From Mugil cephalus (taxonomy: Eukaryota; Chordata; Actinopteri; Mugiliformes; Mugilidae), in the NCBI RefSeq assembly GCF_022458985.1, contig NC_061774.1, positions 9,662,616 to 9,726,615 of the forward strand: 64,000 nt of DNA, written 5' to 3'. Below the pieces are notes generated by a model. It made no database searches. It saw nothing but the letters and a program-made list of their open reading frames with translations, and was not told the DNA's origin. Both the position numbers and the translations under genes were made by a program. Positions 11,438-26,400 of this stretch are shown in pieces. Numbering within the stretch: the first letter of the stretch is position 1; every line of letters starts with the position of its first letter.

Positions 11438-14400
11438 CTGCAAGGAGGCGGAGAGGGACATCAATAAAACACACACACACATTGTGAGTGTCTTTTTTTT
11501 AACGTAAATCAAACCTCTGCGCACTGAGAAGTCTGTGTTACCTGCTGGCGTTTTGGGCATGTATTGACATGGGTTTGCCACCGAAGTCCTTGCCTCCGTA
11601 GAGGTGCCAGACCACGGAGATCTCCCGCAGCACCACCCTGCTTTGAGGCACTGGGAAGCGGCTCGGGGCTCGGAGCAGGTCCGAACTGCCTCGTGGTCTG
11701 GAGAAGTGACTGTCCTTCACCTTGATGGGGCCCTGAGACAGCACCGTCACCACGGGCTCCCCGTCCCTCGGCTAAAACCAAACCATGTGTGGACATTTTG
11801 TGAGTGCGCATACAGCTTTTGACTGATTGATAGCTTCGTGTTGCCAGGAAAAGAAAGCATAAATCAATAAAAGACTCACAGGAATGCCCATGCCTGGAGC
11901 CTCCAGGATGCAGAAGTCGTCATTGTCGGTGGAGCCCTCTGAGCCGTCGTCTGACAGCATGTCTGCCTGCGCCTCTGTTGCCGTGGCAACCAGCCCGTCA
12001 AGATCAGAGTCCTCCCGTGGCAGAACGGTAGACGGGCCGTGCTTTGAGGCTTCGCCAGGGAACAGGTAGACGGAGACGGGAGAGCCCCTCGGTATCGAGG
12101 GTGAACCTGGGCAAAAACAAGATGTTTAGATTTAGTGCTGCTATTAACGCTCCGCTCTTAAGACGGCAAAACCGACCATATATGTAACAGGGACAGACTT
12201 TGATTTTACGCTACAATAAGGCACTAAAGGGAACATTTAAACTCGGATCTATATTGTGTAATATAAGACTGATTAAATGTCAATAAAAATAAACAGAAAT
12301 AATTGTCTTCTATACACAAGGACTGAATTCTGCTGAAGCATATCCTGTTAGGAAACAAACTCTCTGGTACCTGGGTCTAAACTCTCATCTCGATGGCTCT
12401 TCTCCGTGTCTATTAAGGCATCGGCCAGATCGTACTGATTGATCTCAGCAGTTTCAGCTGGAGGGCAGGGGGGCAGAGACGCAGGACTTTCTGACAGCTG
12501 ACAAGAAAGAACATCACACATCAGCCAGTTTTACCCCATCTTTATATATATGAGCTGAAAAGATCAATGTAATGTACAAAATCTGAGTATAACCATAAAA
12601 TGCATTTTTATAGCCTCCTAATCTTTGTGGGTTTCTACAGTTTTATTTTAGTTTACCCAAAGAGAAGCTCTAAGGTTAAAAGTGAATACACAAGTCTTAC
12701 TGGTAATTTTTGGCCAGCGATTTCAGTGGGTGAGGTGTGTCGTGGCGGGGGGTGCAGGTCACCCTGGGAGACCAGGTACTGCAGCAGATTGACGAGGGCG
12801 GCACAGGAATCTGCACAGGTATGGAGGTGGACCACGTTGTTGGAGCAGCGGAGCTCAAAGAGAGGCTGGGACTGCAGAGCAAAGAGAGGAGACAGAGGAA
12901 ACCTATTCACATGACTGAGATAAAATAAGAATCCGTGAAAGGAGCAAGACGAAGGTAATGATGCAGTATCACCAATGAAGCCCTTATACTGGAGAATTCA
13001 GCCTTCCTCCACACACAACTTCATGAATCCTTCACACACTTTTAAATGTTAACCACATTTAAAGCTTTAACGCTTTAGAATTGAAAAACATCAGTGTGAT
13101 CCAGGACAAATAAACAATAACGAATATTAAATTAAAAACTCAAAGTCAGAAACAAAACAATTTACAACGCTGAAAAAAAATCCACACGAAATGAATCAAG
13201 CAAATGTCGACTTAAGACCTGAACACGCCAATAAACACTGAACACATTTAGCTGGAAAGTGAAATTATAGGGACGACATGTTTACCAATTCCTTGGTGGT
13301 TTTCGTGCCACGTCCAAAATATGGAGCTACTATTATAGTCACACTCTATTATGGTAAAAAAAAATATTTAGAAACACTGAACCCTGAACTTGTTAGTGTT
13401 TTTTTGTTTTTTTTTGGCCAGAAACTGAACTAAATTGTGTTTTTGTTTCCTGCGCGACGTATGAAAACAGATGGCCAGCTCTCACCAGCTTTCCAGTATC
13501 ACTGCCCTTCCATGTGGTGATGGCGAGCTCCAGCAGGTCAATGTCCAGAACACACACATAATCTGCGGGACACAAACACACGTGTTGGCTTTTGTTAGAG
13601 CACAACTTGTTTTGAGAGGTCACGTTGACTCCTGCTTATGTCACAGACGTTAATGTCTGGCCTAACGAGCCATCAACTGTTTTTACAGAAGAAGAAGAAG
13701 ATTATTTCTTTTTTTTTGATTTTTACAAACACACTTTATTCACGTTCACAGGGTACAATTCACACAATCAACAATAAAGTGCTAAAATGCGTAAAAAGAA
13801 GAAGAAGAAGAAGAAGAAGAAGTCACACCACCATCAAAATCAACCGTTTTGTGTGGACACTTTAGCCAGAACATATTATCCACAAATGCAACCATACATT
13901 TCACACACACAAAAATCATCAGGCTTATATTTTATTTTATATCTTATACACTTCACAAAATGACACTCACAAGACAGTTTGTTGGGTACACTAGTGAACG
14001 CAAACGCATTTTAATTTGAAAGTCCTGCCCTAAACCCTCCTTCATGACAGATGACGACGTTATAATGTTCACTTTATGCTGAAACTGCATCAGCAAGACA
14101 GTAATTGAACTGGATGATCATTGTGGAGGATGTAATTTGTGGTGGTGTCAAATTATATTGAATTAAAGTGTTATTTAGCCTACCTCACCGACTAAGATAA
14201 GATTTAGTGCAGGCCTGTTATATTAGAGTGCATTTGTTTCAACTAGTGTACCTATTGAACTGGTCAGTGAGTGGAAATGAAAAAGAAAGAAACATTTTAT
14301 ATGAGAATCATCGTCCGGCTACTATGCGAGATGCAGTGTGTGTGTCTTACCTCTCCTCAAGTCCACGGTGTCGGACTCACATTTGTCAGAGAGGTAGAGA

Positions 14401-17400
14401 GCAGAGTCATCCAGGATGAATCTGACCACAACAGAGCATTTAAACTTACACAAATATCTGTGAATGAACACTAACGTCATAAAAAGCAGCAATATATGAA
14501 GTTGACTTCTACTCCAAAGGCTTGAAATATTGTGATGATGAAGGGGAGTTAATGTTCAGGCTCCACGTTCAGTGGGTGGTGAACTTTACCTGAGGTGGAA
14601 GGTGGCAGTGTCTACTATGATGTTACTGGACAGAGAGAAGGACTCCGCCGTGAACAACACTCGCAGGGGCAGATACAGAGGTCTGGAGAGCGGACAAACC
14701 GAAGGTGAAAACGCAGCGGAGGGAGAATAACACTGGACGGAGAACATTTGAAGGCGGGCGTGTACCTGTAGTCAACAGCACAGGTAGCGAGGTGCGTGTG
14801 GAGGACAGTGATGACGGCCGGCGCGGTGTATCCAAGGATGGGATCGTCGATGACATCCAGGAAGTCAACCAGCTGTAACGAACACATGCAAACGGACTCA
14901 GCTGGCAGGCAGTAAAATCAAATTACTTAATGTGATTTGAGTGTGGTTTCATTTTTATGCACAACACAAATGAATAAATCAGGACAATTTGTACAACAAC
15001 AACAACAACACAGGGAAACAGGGTTTGTCATATTAAGTAATAATTCACCAGATACAATTTAATAGTGTGTGCTTATTATTTCAGGGAGGAGGGATGTTTT
15101 TTTTTCTTTTTTCTTTTTTTAGCTCTGACGTGCATCAAGAGCAAAAACCAATATGTGCGTCATGTCTTGCATTTTTTTATGGAAAGATTCTCAGAAGCGC
15201 ATTGATTGTCTGTGAAATCACTTTGTAATGTCAAACTGCACTTAAGCCACATCTACTGTACATCTGTGGGTTGTAGCTCAATACAAACAAGCACCCAAAG
15301 CAAGCAAGTAATATGACCTTTAAGCACTTAGAATGAGACATTAAACATCTTGAAGCAACAGGAAAATGAAGAGTGAGTCTCGTTTGTAGAAGCAACAGCT
15401 GCAGCCCTTCTTCAGGGAATTCAGAGAAACTGGCATCTCTTCTATTCCACATTCATACATTTCTATTTCAGAAGGAATGTGGAATGCCAAAAATGTTGGT
15501 CTACACAAAGAGGAAAAGGCCAAAACATTAAATAAGACATCTGAAAATTGTTGTTTTAGTCCAAGGGGCAAGTCAAGCATGAAAGAAAAACACCTCAAAA
15601 CGCCAACAAACCACAAAGAAATAAGACGCAGTCTGGAAGGACTTCATTTAGCTTCTCACCTGCTCATGCCAGCTGTGGTTGGTCTGCGTCACGTAATGTC
15701 GCATAGTGGCACCTTGAAGTCGAAGGGCAACAAGAAACTCCTACGAAGAAACACGGGAAAAAAAACTACGTTTAGCATCGAACTTGCATAAACCGATGAC
15801 TCAGGCGTGTGAACAGCACGAACCTTGACGTTCCTCTGGAGGTCCAGTGTGATTTTGATGGCTGTGGACAACATCTGCGGCTCCAGCTCCCTGCCGCTCA
15901 CACTGCTCACTCCCGCCTCTGTGGGGTAGATGGTGGGGTCCAAGTGCTTCGGGGGAGCGAAGTTGGGCATTTCCAACCGCTGCGGGATGGGGGTTTCTTT
16001 CACCACAGCTACGTTGGCGTGGGATAGAAAAAAAAAGAGATGAATCACTTTATTACATATTTGAACGAGGAAAATCTTAATTCAATGTATGTTAAAAAAA
16101 CAAAACAAAAAAAGTAAGTGCACCTCGATGGTAGAGCTCCACTCGTTTGCTCTCCAGACACAGGAAACTGAGATTGGGGTCATTTTGATGTTGCGCCACG
16201 CTGAACATCTTCCCCCCTTCCAGGTCGAGGACGATCTCCCCGTGACTCTGGTCCTCCTGCATTAACGTCAACATGTTAAAGCAGTTAAAAAATGTATCTT
16301 TAAGTGGATTCAGTTGTCTGATTCAATCGGACTCATTACACGAGTAGTTAGCAGCCGGTTGGCTCACCTTCCTGTCTGTTCTGGCTTGGAGGCGACCCTT
16401 CCCAATAATCACAGTGAGGGAGAGGAGGCTGAGGTTGTGGTTGGCCTGAGGAGCCGACTGATGAGATTTTCCATTTGAATCATTGGCCATGAAGAAGTGG
16501 GGCTCATCCTCTTCTGAATCAGAGTCTGTGACAAAAAGAGACGACGGAGGAAAACAAATCATACATCCGTTTAATTAAATCCATCAGTGGTGGATTCAAA
16601 TATGAGACATTTAGTTTGGCAGGTTAATAGTGTGTTACTATGAGGAATGAGGCTTCGTTAAACCTTTCCATCAGAGCAGTCAAACCTACCCAGTCTAAAG
16701 GCGGACTTGCAGAGCTGGAACTCGTCGCGGTGATGGCGGCTGTGGTCGGGGCTGCGGGCCGAAGAGGGAGGAGGGGGAGGTGGCTCCCACATCAAAAGAT
16801 CATTATTGATCCTTTTAGACAAACGGGTGGGTGAGGGAAAATTACAGTTATTTCCGAGACCAAAAACTCGAAACAAAATTGGAAAAGGAAGCTATTGATA
16901 ATGTAGGAACACAACAAGTGGAAAAAATACAGGACGGGACTCCACTCTGAGTTTACAGTAAAGTAAAATCTTGCAATGTGAAAAACTGTTTGGGAGAGGG
17001 CAGAAATAAACCTGACGTGCCTGTTGTAGATGCTCTGGAAGGCTTGTTTGCTGGGGAGGAGGATGTAGGCCAGTGGCAGGCTGATGTCCACGGCACACTG
17101 ACACTGAGCGACGCACTGCTCCTGAAACTGACTCATCTCCTCTGGGTCGGCTGGAATCACCATCTAACGCAAACCGAAAGGAGGAGAGGCGCGTGAGGTC
17201 CGTCGTCCCGATAAAGATGCCCGACAAACGGAGACATGCCATTTCATTTCTGCGCCAGCTCACCTCCTCGGTCTCAAACATGGTGCGGTTGGAAGAAAAC
17301 GGGGAGCTGGTTTTGTCGTTGAATTCACAGTGGCTTTCGAAGAAGACGGCGCCCAGATCCCTGATGAGGCCCATGTTCATCCCGCTCAGACCTGCTGCCG

Positions 17401-20400
17401 GGCCCTGAGCCTCACCTCCGCGCACACGCACCGATATCCTGCTCACGCAAACAGATTGCATCAACATCACAGCTGGAAGATGATATTTTTGTGGAAATTG
17501 TGGGTTGCTGTTTGTCTCATTGTCATCGGTCAGTGAGTGTTTTATGTCCATGTGTTGAGTGTTTTTTTTAGAGTTATTCAGCACAAAAATAAGTTCTTTA
17601 GCTGAGTTTGGGGAAAAAGGGAAAACAAGTTCATAGTGTCTTGTGAAACCTGAAACTCGGCAAACTGTCACAGGAAATACTTCATCACAGCTTTATGAGA
17701 CATTCATGAGGGTATGAATCTGTGACCAGTTTCGGGTTTTACTTTATTTCACTTTCACATGAGAAAAGCTTCACCTCGCATCAACGGTATCTCAGACAAA
17801 CCTCCGTACATGGCATATGTCCAGGAAATTAGAAACAACTGATCTCAAACAAGGACTAACCTGGGGAGAGAGTCACGGTTCTTCCTCACTCTGATACAGG
17901 GGAAAGAGCCTCCCTCCCAGCCCTCATACGACCCTGTCGGTGACATGACACATCGGTAAAATCAGCTCCGTAACGTTATTTCAGTCAGCACCGACAGCTA
18001 CTGCAGTGGTTTGTGTGTGTGTGCTCCCACCGTGCAGGTCGGTGAAGCAGGCCTCCAGTAACTGGGTGAGGCACGGAGCCCACGGCTGTCCCGAGGCCGC
18101 CTGCTCGCTCTGGAGGTCCGGGGCCTCCTGGTGCTTGAGCTCCAGCTCCGTCAGCTCCAGCACCAAGGTCTCCTGCCGCACGGCCCTCTGGGTCGGCGGT
18201 CGACGCTTAGGGAGGGGCCGCAGGTCGGGGATGGGGAAACGGAGCCGGAGGACGGCGTGCGGGGAGAGGAGGGTGAAAGAGGAGTAAAGCTCGGTGCTCT
18301 GTGCCTGAGAGGAGAGGAAACGAGAAAGGTTTCAGCGTTCAGATACACCCAATAACATCGGCCCGACATGGATTATAGGAAGTGTTTCAATCTTAAGGGT
18401 TACAGAGAATCAGCCCTGCATTTAGTGTTGACCGCTGTGAAGCTTAACTGCCACCTGACGACTGGAGACGTGTTTATTTAATCTTACACCTGCCAATTAG
18501 GTTCATGCTTATGTCAGCAGAAATGTGACCCTTAAGACAAGTTAGGACAATCTCTTATAATCTTTGGCTATTTGCGGTTTCACTGTGGCGCTGATGCAGA
18601 AGTGAAGACTCTGCGTGACCACGGTGGCTGTCTGGTTTATAGTAGAAAAGGGCTGATGCGTCAGGAAGGATGCTCAAAGCTATGATAAAAAATTAGTAGT
18701 CACTCTCAAAATGTATTAACATGAGATAGTGTCTCTTCTGGTACATACAGTGTTGTGTTGTGTTGTTTTAAGGTGCATATTAGGTTTGATAAAAGTTCCC
18801 ATGCTTCACGCCCCTCTGTCTGCATTCAGTTTATTTTTATTGAATAAAGCATGAGAGTTTCCACCTGCATGGGTCCTGATCCAGCAGTCTGTGAGGGACA
18901 GTGGCTGAAAGCTTTGCTGATGCTCCCCAGGCGGCTGAGGATGTCCAGGTCCAGCTCGGTGCTGAGCTCAGCCAGCTCCACCCGCACCACGCTGTCCCGC
19001 CGCACCACTTGCTGCTTTCCCTGCCGACGGACGCATGAATATATTCACACAAAATGTTAACGGGTGAACTCGTATGTTGTCCTGGCGTCAGTCAGTGTCC
19101 TTCAGTACGACTCAGTTTGTTTGTTTGATTTCAGTGGATGTTTTTCGCCAAACTAATCAATAGGCTTTCACTGACAGATCTGTCTAATGGATCTTTTTGT
19201 TTTATGATTACTGTCATAGAGCAGGATTAAAGCATTAAAGCTGTTTTTGAAGGTTCTAAAAAAAAAAAATGTCAATTTCAGTTAGAAATCAACATATAAG
19301 GAAACTTCATCACAGTAGTGTTTTTTATTCATGTGTTTAAGGCATTCGTGGCACTGGTTAGACCTCAGGGACGTCCATTATGTGTTCTGATGAGTAATCA
19401 AAACAATAACACTCCTATATAACTCAATTTACAATGCAATAACAAACTGATCGTGAAACCTAACAGCTGTTTTTTTTTTAGATAAGAACGTGATTTAAAG
19501 TCAGGATTTGTGAGTATAAATGCTGATCTCGTACCTTACGCAGGTGTCTTTCAGTGAGGCTGTAGTGTAGCTGGGCGCAGGGTCTGGCTGCAGCTCCAAC
19601 AGTGAACAGACCAGCTTTATGGAACTGGAGCAACTGGAAAGAGACAGAGAGAGAGAAGCAGCGAACTCTCAAACGGTTCCTTATGAGCCCAGATAGAAAA
19701 TAACAAACATAAACCCTTCAAATCACAGATAAAGCTTATCTTAACCATAACATTTTTCACTGTTGGTTGGGTTTTCAGACTGAACTGTTATTTTGTGCAT
19801 CATAAAACTACATGACAGCAGCAACAAATGAAAGATGAAGAGCTCTGGCAGAGCGCCGATAATCGTGCTTGTCAAAAATGAGTTACAGTGGGAGCTCAGC
19901 CAAACACAGACAGACAGAGAAGAGACTTTCTACCTCACAGTACTGAGGCTTTCCGTCCTCCCAGAGACACTCTAACAGTTCCAGCCTGCTGAAGGACAGG
20001 TCAGAGGTCACGGCGCGACAGTGTCGCCTCCCACTTCGCATCTCACAAGCGACCTGCACGGCTGCTCCCGTCAGTCTGGGAGAAAAGACGAAGAAGAGTC
20101 GGACTCGGTTGTATGTATATGCTTGTGAAAAGCCTCGACAACAATGTGTGTTAACGTGTGCTAACACACGTCAGTGAGCGCGGGGGTGGAAGCTTGATAA
20201 ATGAAAAGCCAGAGGGAAGGAGTAACACTGTCGTTTACATAATGCAAAAGAGATGCAAAGCTTTCTAACATTCCTCGATATCTACAGCTTGATTAAGATT
20301 TGTAGTACACGAAGAACAGCCTGATGTCATTTGTTCACTAGGCAGCTTCTTTTTGTATTATCGCCTTTGTGAAGTTGTACAAAAGCAACAATCCGCAATT

Positions 20401-23400
20401 TTGAGAAGCGAATTAATCAAAAAGCTCCATACACATAATTCACAACTCACCAAAGACAAAGTGTGTGTGTGTATCTACCTGAGATGGGAGTGTGGGCAGG
20501 CCTTGGCAAAGCCACTTCTCAAATGATGGAAGTCCCTCTCGCTAAACAAGCTGTCCCTGAAGAAGGCCAGCTCCCGGAAGAACACCCGAGACACCTGAGC
20601 CAATGACAAGGCCCCGTCCGTCCTAGTGGGCGGGTCCTCCTGCAGCAGGGTCAGAGTAAGTCCGCCGATGGTCAGTCGCAGCAGCGCGTCGGGCTTCAGC
20701 TGCTCCGCCTGGCTGCTGTGCGAACGTCCTGCAAAGAACAGGATGGAGTTCGGAGACAAGTTAGACCTTCACAATCCTTCAGAGGACTGATGTGAACCCT
20801 TCACTCAGCACCGCTGCTCATACCTCTAGACCTGCTGCTGGTCTGTGGGAGACTGGACAGGCAGCCAGCTACAGGATATCTCCTAGGACAGTTCATCATA
20901 CCCTGGCAAGGAAAATCAAAGCACAAATCAGGTTGTTTGTGATTTGATATGAACAATTACAAGCTCCAGGTCTGTGTTTGGTTTTATTTGCCATACAACA
21001 GATCAATATCACTAAACTATAAAGTCTGTACCTGTGCAGACAGGGCTGCTGGCTGCGTGAAGCTGGCTACACTGTGTGTGGACGACTCCATGTCACTGTC
21101 TGACAGCTCACTGCCAGACCGGACAGATGTCACGCTACTGTTCATCCCAGCAGGTCCCATGGAGTAAAACATCTCTGAAGGAACGAACACACACACAAAT
21201 GTACAGGTTTAACAGAACGATGTACACACAGACAACTCATCACTTCACATAAGCAGGAGCATCCGCACAACTGCAGGAAGGTTTTCTACGGGAATTAATA
21301 TTATGTCTCTGCAGGCAACCGACTGATGTCCTGCAAATTAATGAGAATTACTAAATGCAACTCTGTCAGTAAGTGTATGAAGTATAATGTGGGCGGGTCT
21401 CTGCAAAATTTCATTATGTTCTCATAACGACAATAAAGACTCGTGAATCTCGTAAAGATTCGGTTTAGAGATAAAAGTACTTATAAACTTGTAAAAATAT
21501 TTCTTCCAAGAGTATTTTTTTAAATCGTTAATGCTATAAATACCACATGTTTAAAAACAAATCCAAGCCAATGACTTCATAAGGACAAAGAATGCGTGTG
21601 TGACATGGTTATAAACGACGTGCCAGCAGGAGCATGCAGGTTATGCAGCATGTCAGACGGACAGATTATTCGGAGGATGATATGTGTACCTCCGTTCTCC
21701 AGGGTGGTGACGAAGGGCTCCAGGTCAGGCTCCATTTCCCAGTCCCTGTCTCTGGGGCTGGAGCCCAGCTGCTTACTCAGGTCCTCCTCAATCATGCGCA
21801 GGTCATCTGAGTCTAACGGCCGACTATGGACTCCACCACACTTAGACTCTGGCTCTGCAGGAGTCAGGAGAGAAAAATGGATCAGTTCGAGGGTGGAGGA
21901 GAAACAAACCGTCAGCTACTAAATACTGAATATGACATAATCGTTGTGACGTATTACTTTAATTTCTGATCAAACCTAAGGAACAGTGGCAACCAGAGAC
22001 CGAACTATTCATTCAAATATTAAGCTGTGTTCAGGTAAGAACCATTCAAAAGCCAATAGGTGTAACTCGGGCCTTGCACTGGTTTCTGTACAGCTCATCA
22101 GACTCTGTTTCACTGTACCAGTGTCTATGCAGAGCGCTGCCAGCAGGTCTGTCAAATGGGTGATTTGATCTGGAGACAGCAGCATGTGGACACAGCCCAC
22201 CTTCCCATCCAACTCCAACTGACGGTCCAAGAGAAGAGAGAAGCAAGTTATGAGAGAGAAATTGTGCGTTATTGTCTCCTAGATGAAGTGAGAGATCTAC
22301 ACACACACACCTTTGGTCCGGGCAGCATATCATTCTGTTTGATCTTGACGGTGGTTTCAATGAAACCGGAGCAGCTTCCTATGAGCAGCGGCTGAGACGG
22401 AGAACCGGGCGGGGCCGAGAGTGGCTTAGCCTTCTCCTCCGTCTCATCCTCTTCTTCATCTTCATCTTCTTCTTCTCCTTCGCTAGCTATGGGTGAATCT
22501 GGGCGTTCCTCCTCAGGAGGACCCTGAAAAATAAAGACAAATCTTTGAACGTCTTTGTTGGCCTGACGCATTTCTTGCCAGTTTGCATCCGTTCAAAAAT
22601 AAAAATCCGCTCCCAAAGAGAAGGTCAGGTTTTTTTGTTTGTTTTTTTTAAATAACAAAGCAGACAGAGATCAATGGACTTCGGAATAAGTGGTCATATC
22701 TAAACTGAACCAATTGGCATTTTGTGAAACAGAAAAAGGGAAGGAGCTGGGTCATATACACTGTATGATAAAAAAAAAATCCCATGGACCTTTACACCCG
22801 TGATTGTCTTGCAAGTGTCCTCATGATCCATGACTTTGATTTACACAGAGACATTACATTTTGTCACGTTTTAATATTGTGTCTCAGAAAAGATCAATTA
22901 TTCAATACTACAAGTTTCCTTAATTATTTACATCCACTTTTAAAAGTTTACTCGTTTTACTTGTTTCCTGGTTTTTGCCTTTTACTGACTTAAAAATCCT
23001 ATAGTGTTCCTAATAATTATCTGTTCTGCCTTTTCAGCCCAGTTGACACACGTTTTCCAGAACCACACCAATGAAATCAAAAATCAAGCTTTACTGATTA
23101 TTTATAAAATGTCAGTTGCCACATTCACCCCAGAAGAAGGAGTTCCAGGCACATATTAGTAATTTAATTTAAACTTTGCAGTGACATTAATTAATATGAA
23201 AGGCAGCAAATGATCTTCAGTCAGGTGACGTGACTGAGTAGGATATTGTATAGCTGTTATTTTTTAAATTTAATTTATTTTATTTTATTTATTTTTTTGA
23301 CGGATGTTTTATGTCTTTTAATTTATTTTACTTGTATTTTTGCCTTGTGTGAGTTGTTATATCTTGTTTTGTATTTACTTTTCTGTACAGCACTCTGGTA

Positions 23401-26400
23401 CTATGTATTTGTTTTGCAGTGCTTTACAAATAAAGTTAGATTGGATTAAGCCTTTAGTCTTGTGTCACCCATTTTCTGCAACCCTGTGCCAATTATAGGC
23501 ATCAAAACAAACAATAAATTAAAGTGGATATAAAGGTTACACGTCCTTGTTGAGGCAGCGCGGTGCGTATCACCTGTACTATCCCAGTGCTGTCGTAGAA
23601 CAGCTGAACAGCGCTCAGCTGGAGGATTTTGTGCAGGAAGGCAGGCGGCTGGTGGATGTCGACAGGCACGGCAGTTTGGCTGGCTGGATCTCGTACTGCC
23701 TCATCAAAATACTCCAGCCTGCAGTGACACCACACGAAAAAACACACGCATCGTTTAGTGGAATGACAAAACTGAATTCACTACATAAAAGAAAAAGTAA
23801 AGGAAAAGGCCAAACCTCACTCACACAGAATTAATTAAATACTCATGTAGCACCTATTACTGAGACAGTTTGCTCTCACTGGTCCAAGGACGCTATCACT
23901 GAAACACAGCCAGGGCCTTGATCTCTTCAGGAGAGATGACCAGAAGCTTTCTGTGAAAATAAACTCTACCTCTATAACATTGTCTCACTGCATTAGTCCG
24001 CCTTAAAATCAGGCTGTTGAGAGGCCGCCTGGTCACTGACCACAGATCAACACAGACGACATTTTCAGCTTTGTCAATAAGCCAGGAAAACAGACAGAGT
24101 TCAACAGTGTCACAGTGAAATGCCAACAGAGTCATGGCACACGTGAGACACACAAATACCACAGGTCTGGTTTCATAAATGTGATGAGAGAAATGAAGCT
24201 GGAAATAATTTGTATTGTTTTAATGACCCAGCCCAGGATTCACTTCTTTATAGGCGTGTGACGTTGTGTTTGCTTTGTGTTCACTTATAACAAATACTGG
24301 ACTTTATGCTCTTTATCTATGTATTTTAGGATGTTTTTTGGGACAGGAGGCAACAAATTAAACCTGTGACACTGTGGCGAGGGCTACAGTCTCAGGTTAT
24401 GAGCTCTAGGGGCACACCTTCCTTTAATCTATGAGGTTTAAGTGTCTTTTTGGATCAACAATAACTCTACATTTTTAAATGTACGAAAAATTGAGTGAAG
24501 AGAAATAATTGTTAAGGGGATTAATTAACATAATTAACATTTTTATCTACTCAGATCTTGCATCCAAATAGTCATTTTAGGGAGAGGATCAACCTCATGC
24601 TATAAGATTGAGGGAGGTATAAGGCTGGATGATAAATAAATAAAGGGAAATATAAGTTTTAAGAAGTAATAGTTAGAACATTGTATTTGAGCACCACAGC
24701 TGGAAGCAGATGTTGTGAAAAAGTGAAAAGTGCAGTTAACGTGCAATCATTAAAAACAATAATCTCTTTCTCTCTGTCGCGCTGTCCACAGGCACTAAAG
24801 TCACGGTCACAGACTCCCATATCGACAACAACTTAAGAGTAGCCTGCAGTTATTTACTGATGAAAACCTGCTCAGGAGAGTGAACTCGTCCATACTGACC
24901 CTTTTTAAAAAACGAGCTTCACACTGAGGCTGTCCGACAACACAGAGCTAAGCAGTGCCCAGTTCATAACCGAGTCGGGGCCTCGTCTGCTTTTCTGCTG
25001 ATGAGCAGAGAGAAGACGAAATCTAACTCCCGGCTTCCATTTTGCTTTCATTCTGCTCCGACAGAAAGCGCTGATGTGGGAGTGTTACAATACTAAAAGT
25101 TCATAAAAAGACAAACGCGGTGCTTCACATCCGCTCCATATCACCCGCTAACAAGGACTACAGAGCGCATTTATGCTTTTATGGCTGCTGTGCATTTGTT
25201 CACATATGTACTTTGGCGTTGTTGGGTCACCCACCTGTAGGAGCAGTGAAACCAGCAACAGTTTTTGCACATTTTGAATTTGAGAATCAAAGAATTCGGA
25301 AACGCAAACACTTGCAGCATCAGCGGAGCATCGGTACATTTCAGCGTAGACCAGTTGCTTTTCTTAAAGTGCACTCTAGCTGCATAATTCAGTGTGTGTT
25401 TACTTTCCAAGGATGTTTCCTTATTGGTACTTTAGAATAAAGAGATAACTATAAAAATACAAAATGATTGTGGTTAGTAGGAAACAATCAGCTTTATTTT
25501 CCTCTCTACAGTGAATCTTGAACAGGAAGCTGTGACCTACCGTTTGATGTGCACTTCTAAGGCAACGCCTGTTTCCAGGTCGAGGGGCTGGTGCTCGATG
25601 CGGACGATAGTGTCTAGAAAGGTGACTTTAATGCGACGGAGGACTGCAAACACAGACGAGAGACATGAAAAAGTTCAGTGGCCCCTCACTGCACTCACTT
25701 GGCTTTGAAACAAGATGTGAAGTCACATGTTCAATAGAAAAATGACGAACGCATCCGATTAATAACAAATGAAAACTGTGACAGTTCAATGTGTTGTCAA
25801 CTAGAGAAACAATGTAATACTGAAATAATGTTGATGAATACGTGAACAAAGGTGAACTCTCACCTGGCGAAACATTACAATGAAAAAGGAAACACGCCCT
25901 TGACATTGTCCATTATTTAGGCATAAATTTAAGTTAATGAAAGATGGTGCAAAGCCTTGTGTAGCAGCGATGTAGCACCACAATGAGTAAACGTTATTAC
26001 TGTAAGAAAATCTACCGTCTGCATGTTAACACTGACACTTGTTTACAAAGTGCTTTGACTCACCCGTCTCAATAGTCTGTGCAAACATCTCAAGCCCCTC
26101 CAGTGGGGCAGGCGGCTCCTCGGATGCCTCTGGGGGGTCCTTCAGGCACTCCTGAGCCAGTTGCATACTGGAGGTCATGCTGGACGACCAGCCTTGGGAG
26201 TCCCATCCCCCACCTGAAGGCAAACACAAGGGACTCAGTGAGTTCTGTAATTGTGGGAGAACTTCTTCGTGTGGAACATCAAACTAACAATTTAGTTATT
26301 TGGGTTACACAACTGGGGCTCTCTGCAGACTGATGTAGAGCTGATCAACACAATCAGTTTTGAAAAAGTTGATTAGCAATTGTATAAGAAAAAACACAAA

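Noticed and set aside
13638-13865. Plus-strand ORF with poly-Arg
   Set aside because: Translation of the AAG microsatellite in an atg2a intron.
22440-22490. CTT/CAT-rich stretch as a microsatellite
   Set aside because: It is the coding sequence of the acidic run in atg2a exon 6 and is open in the correct frame.
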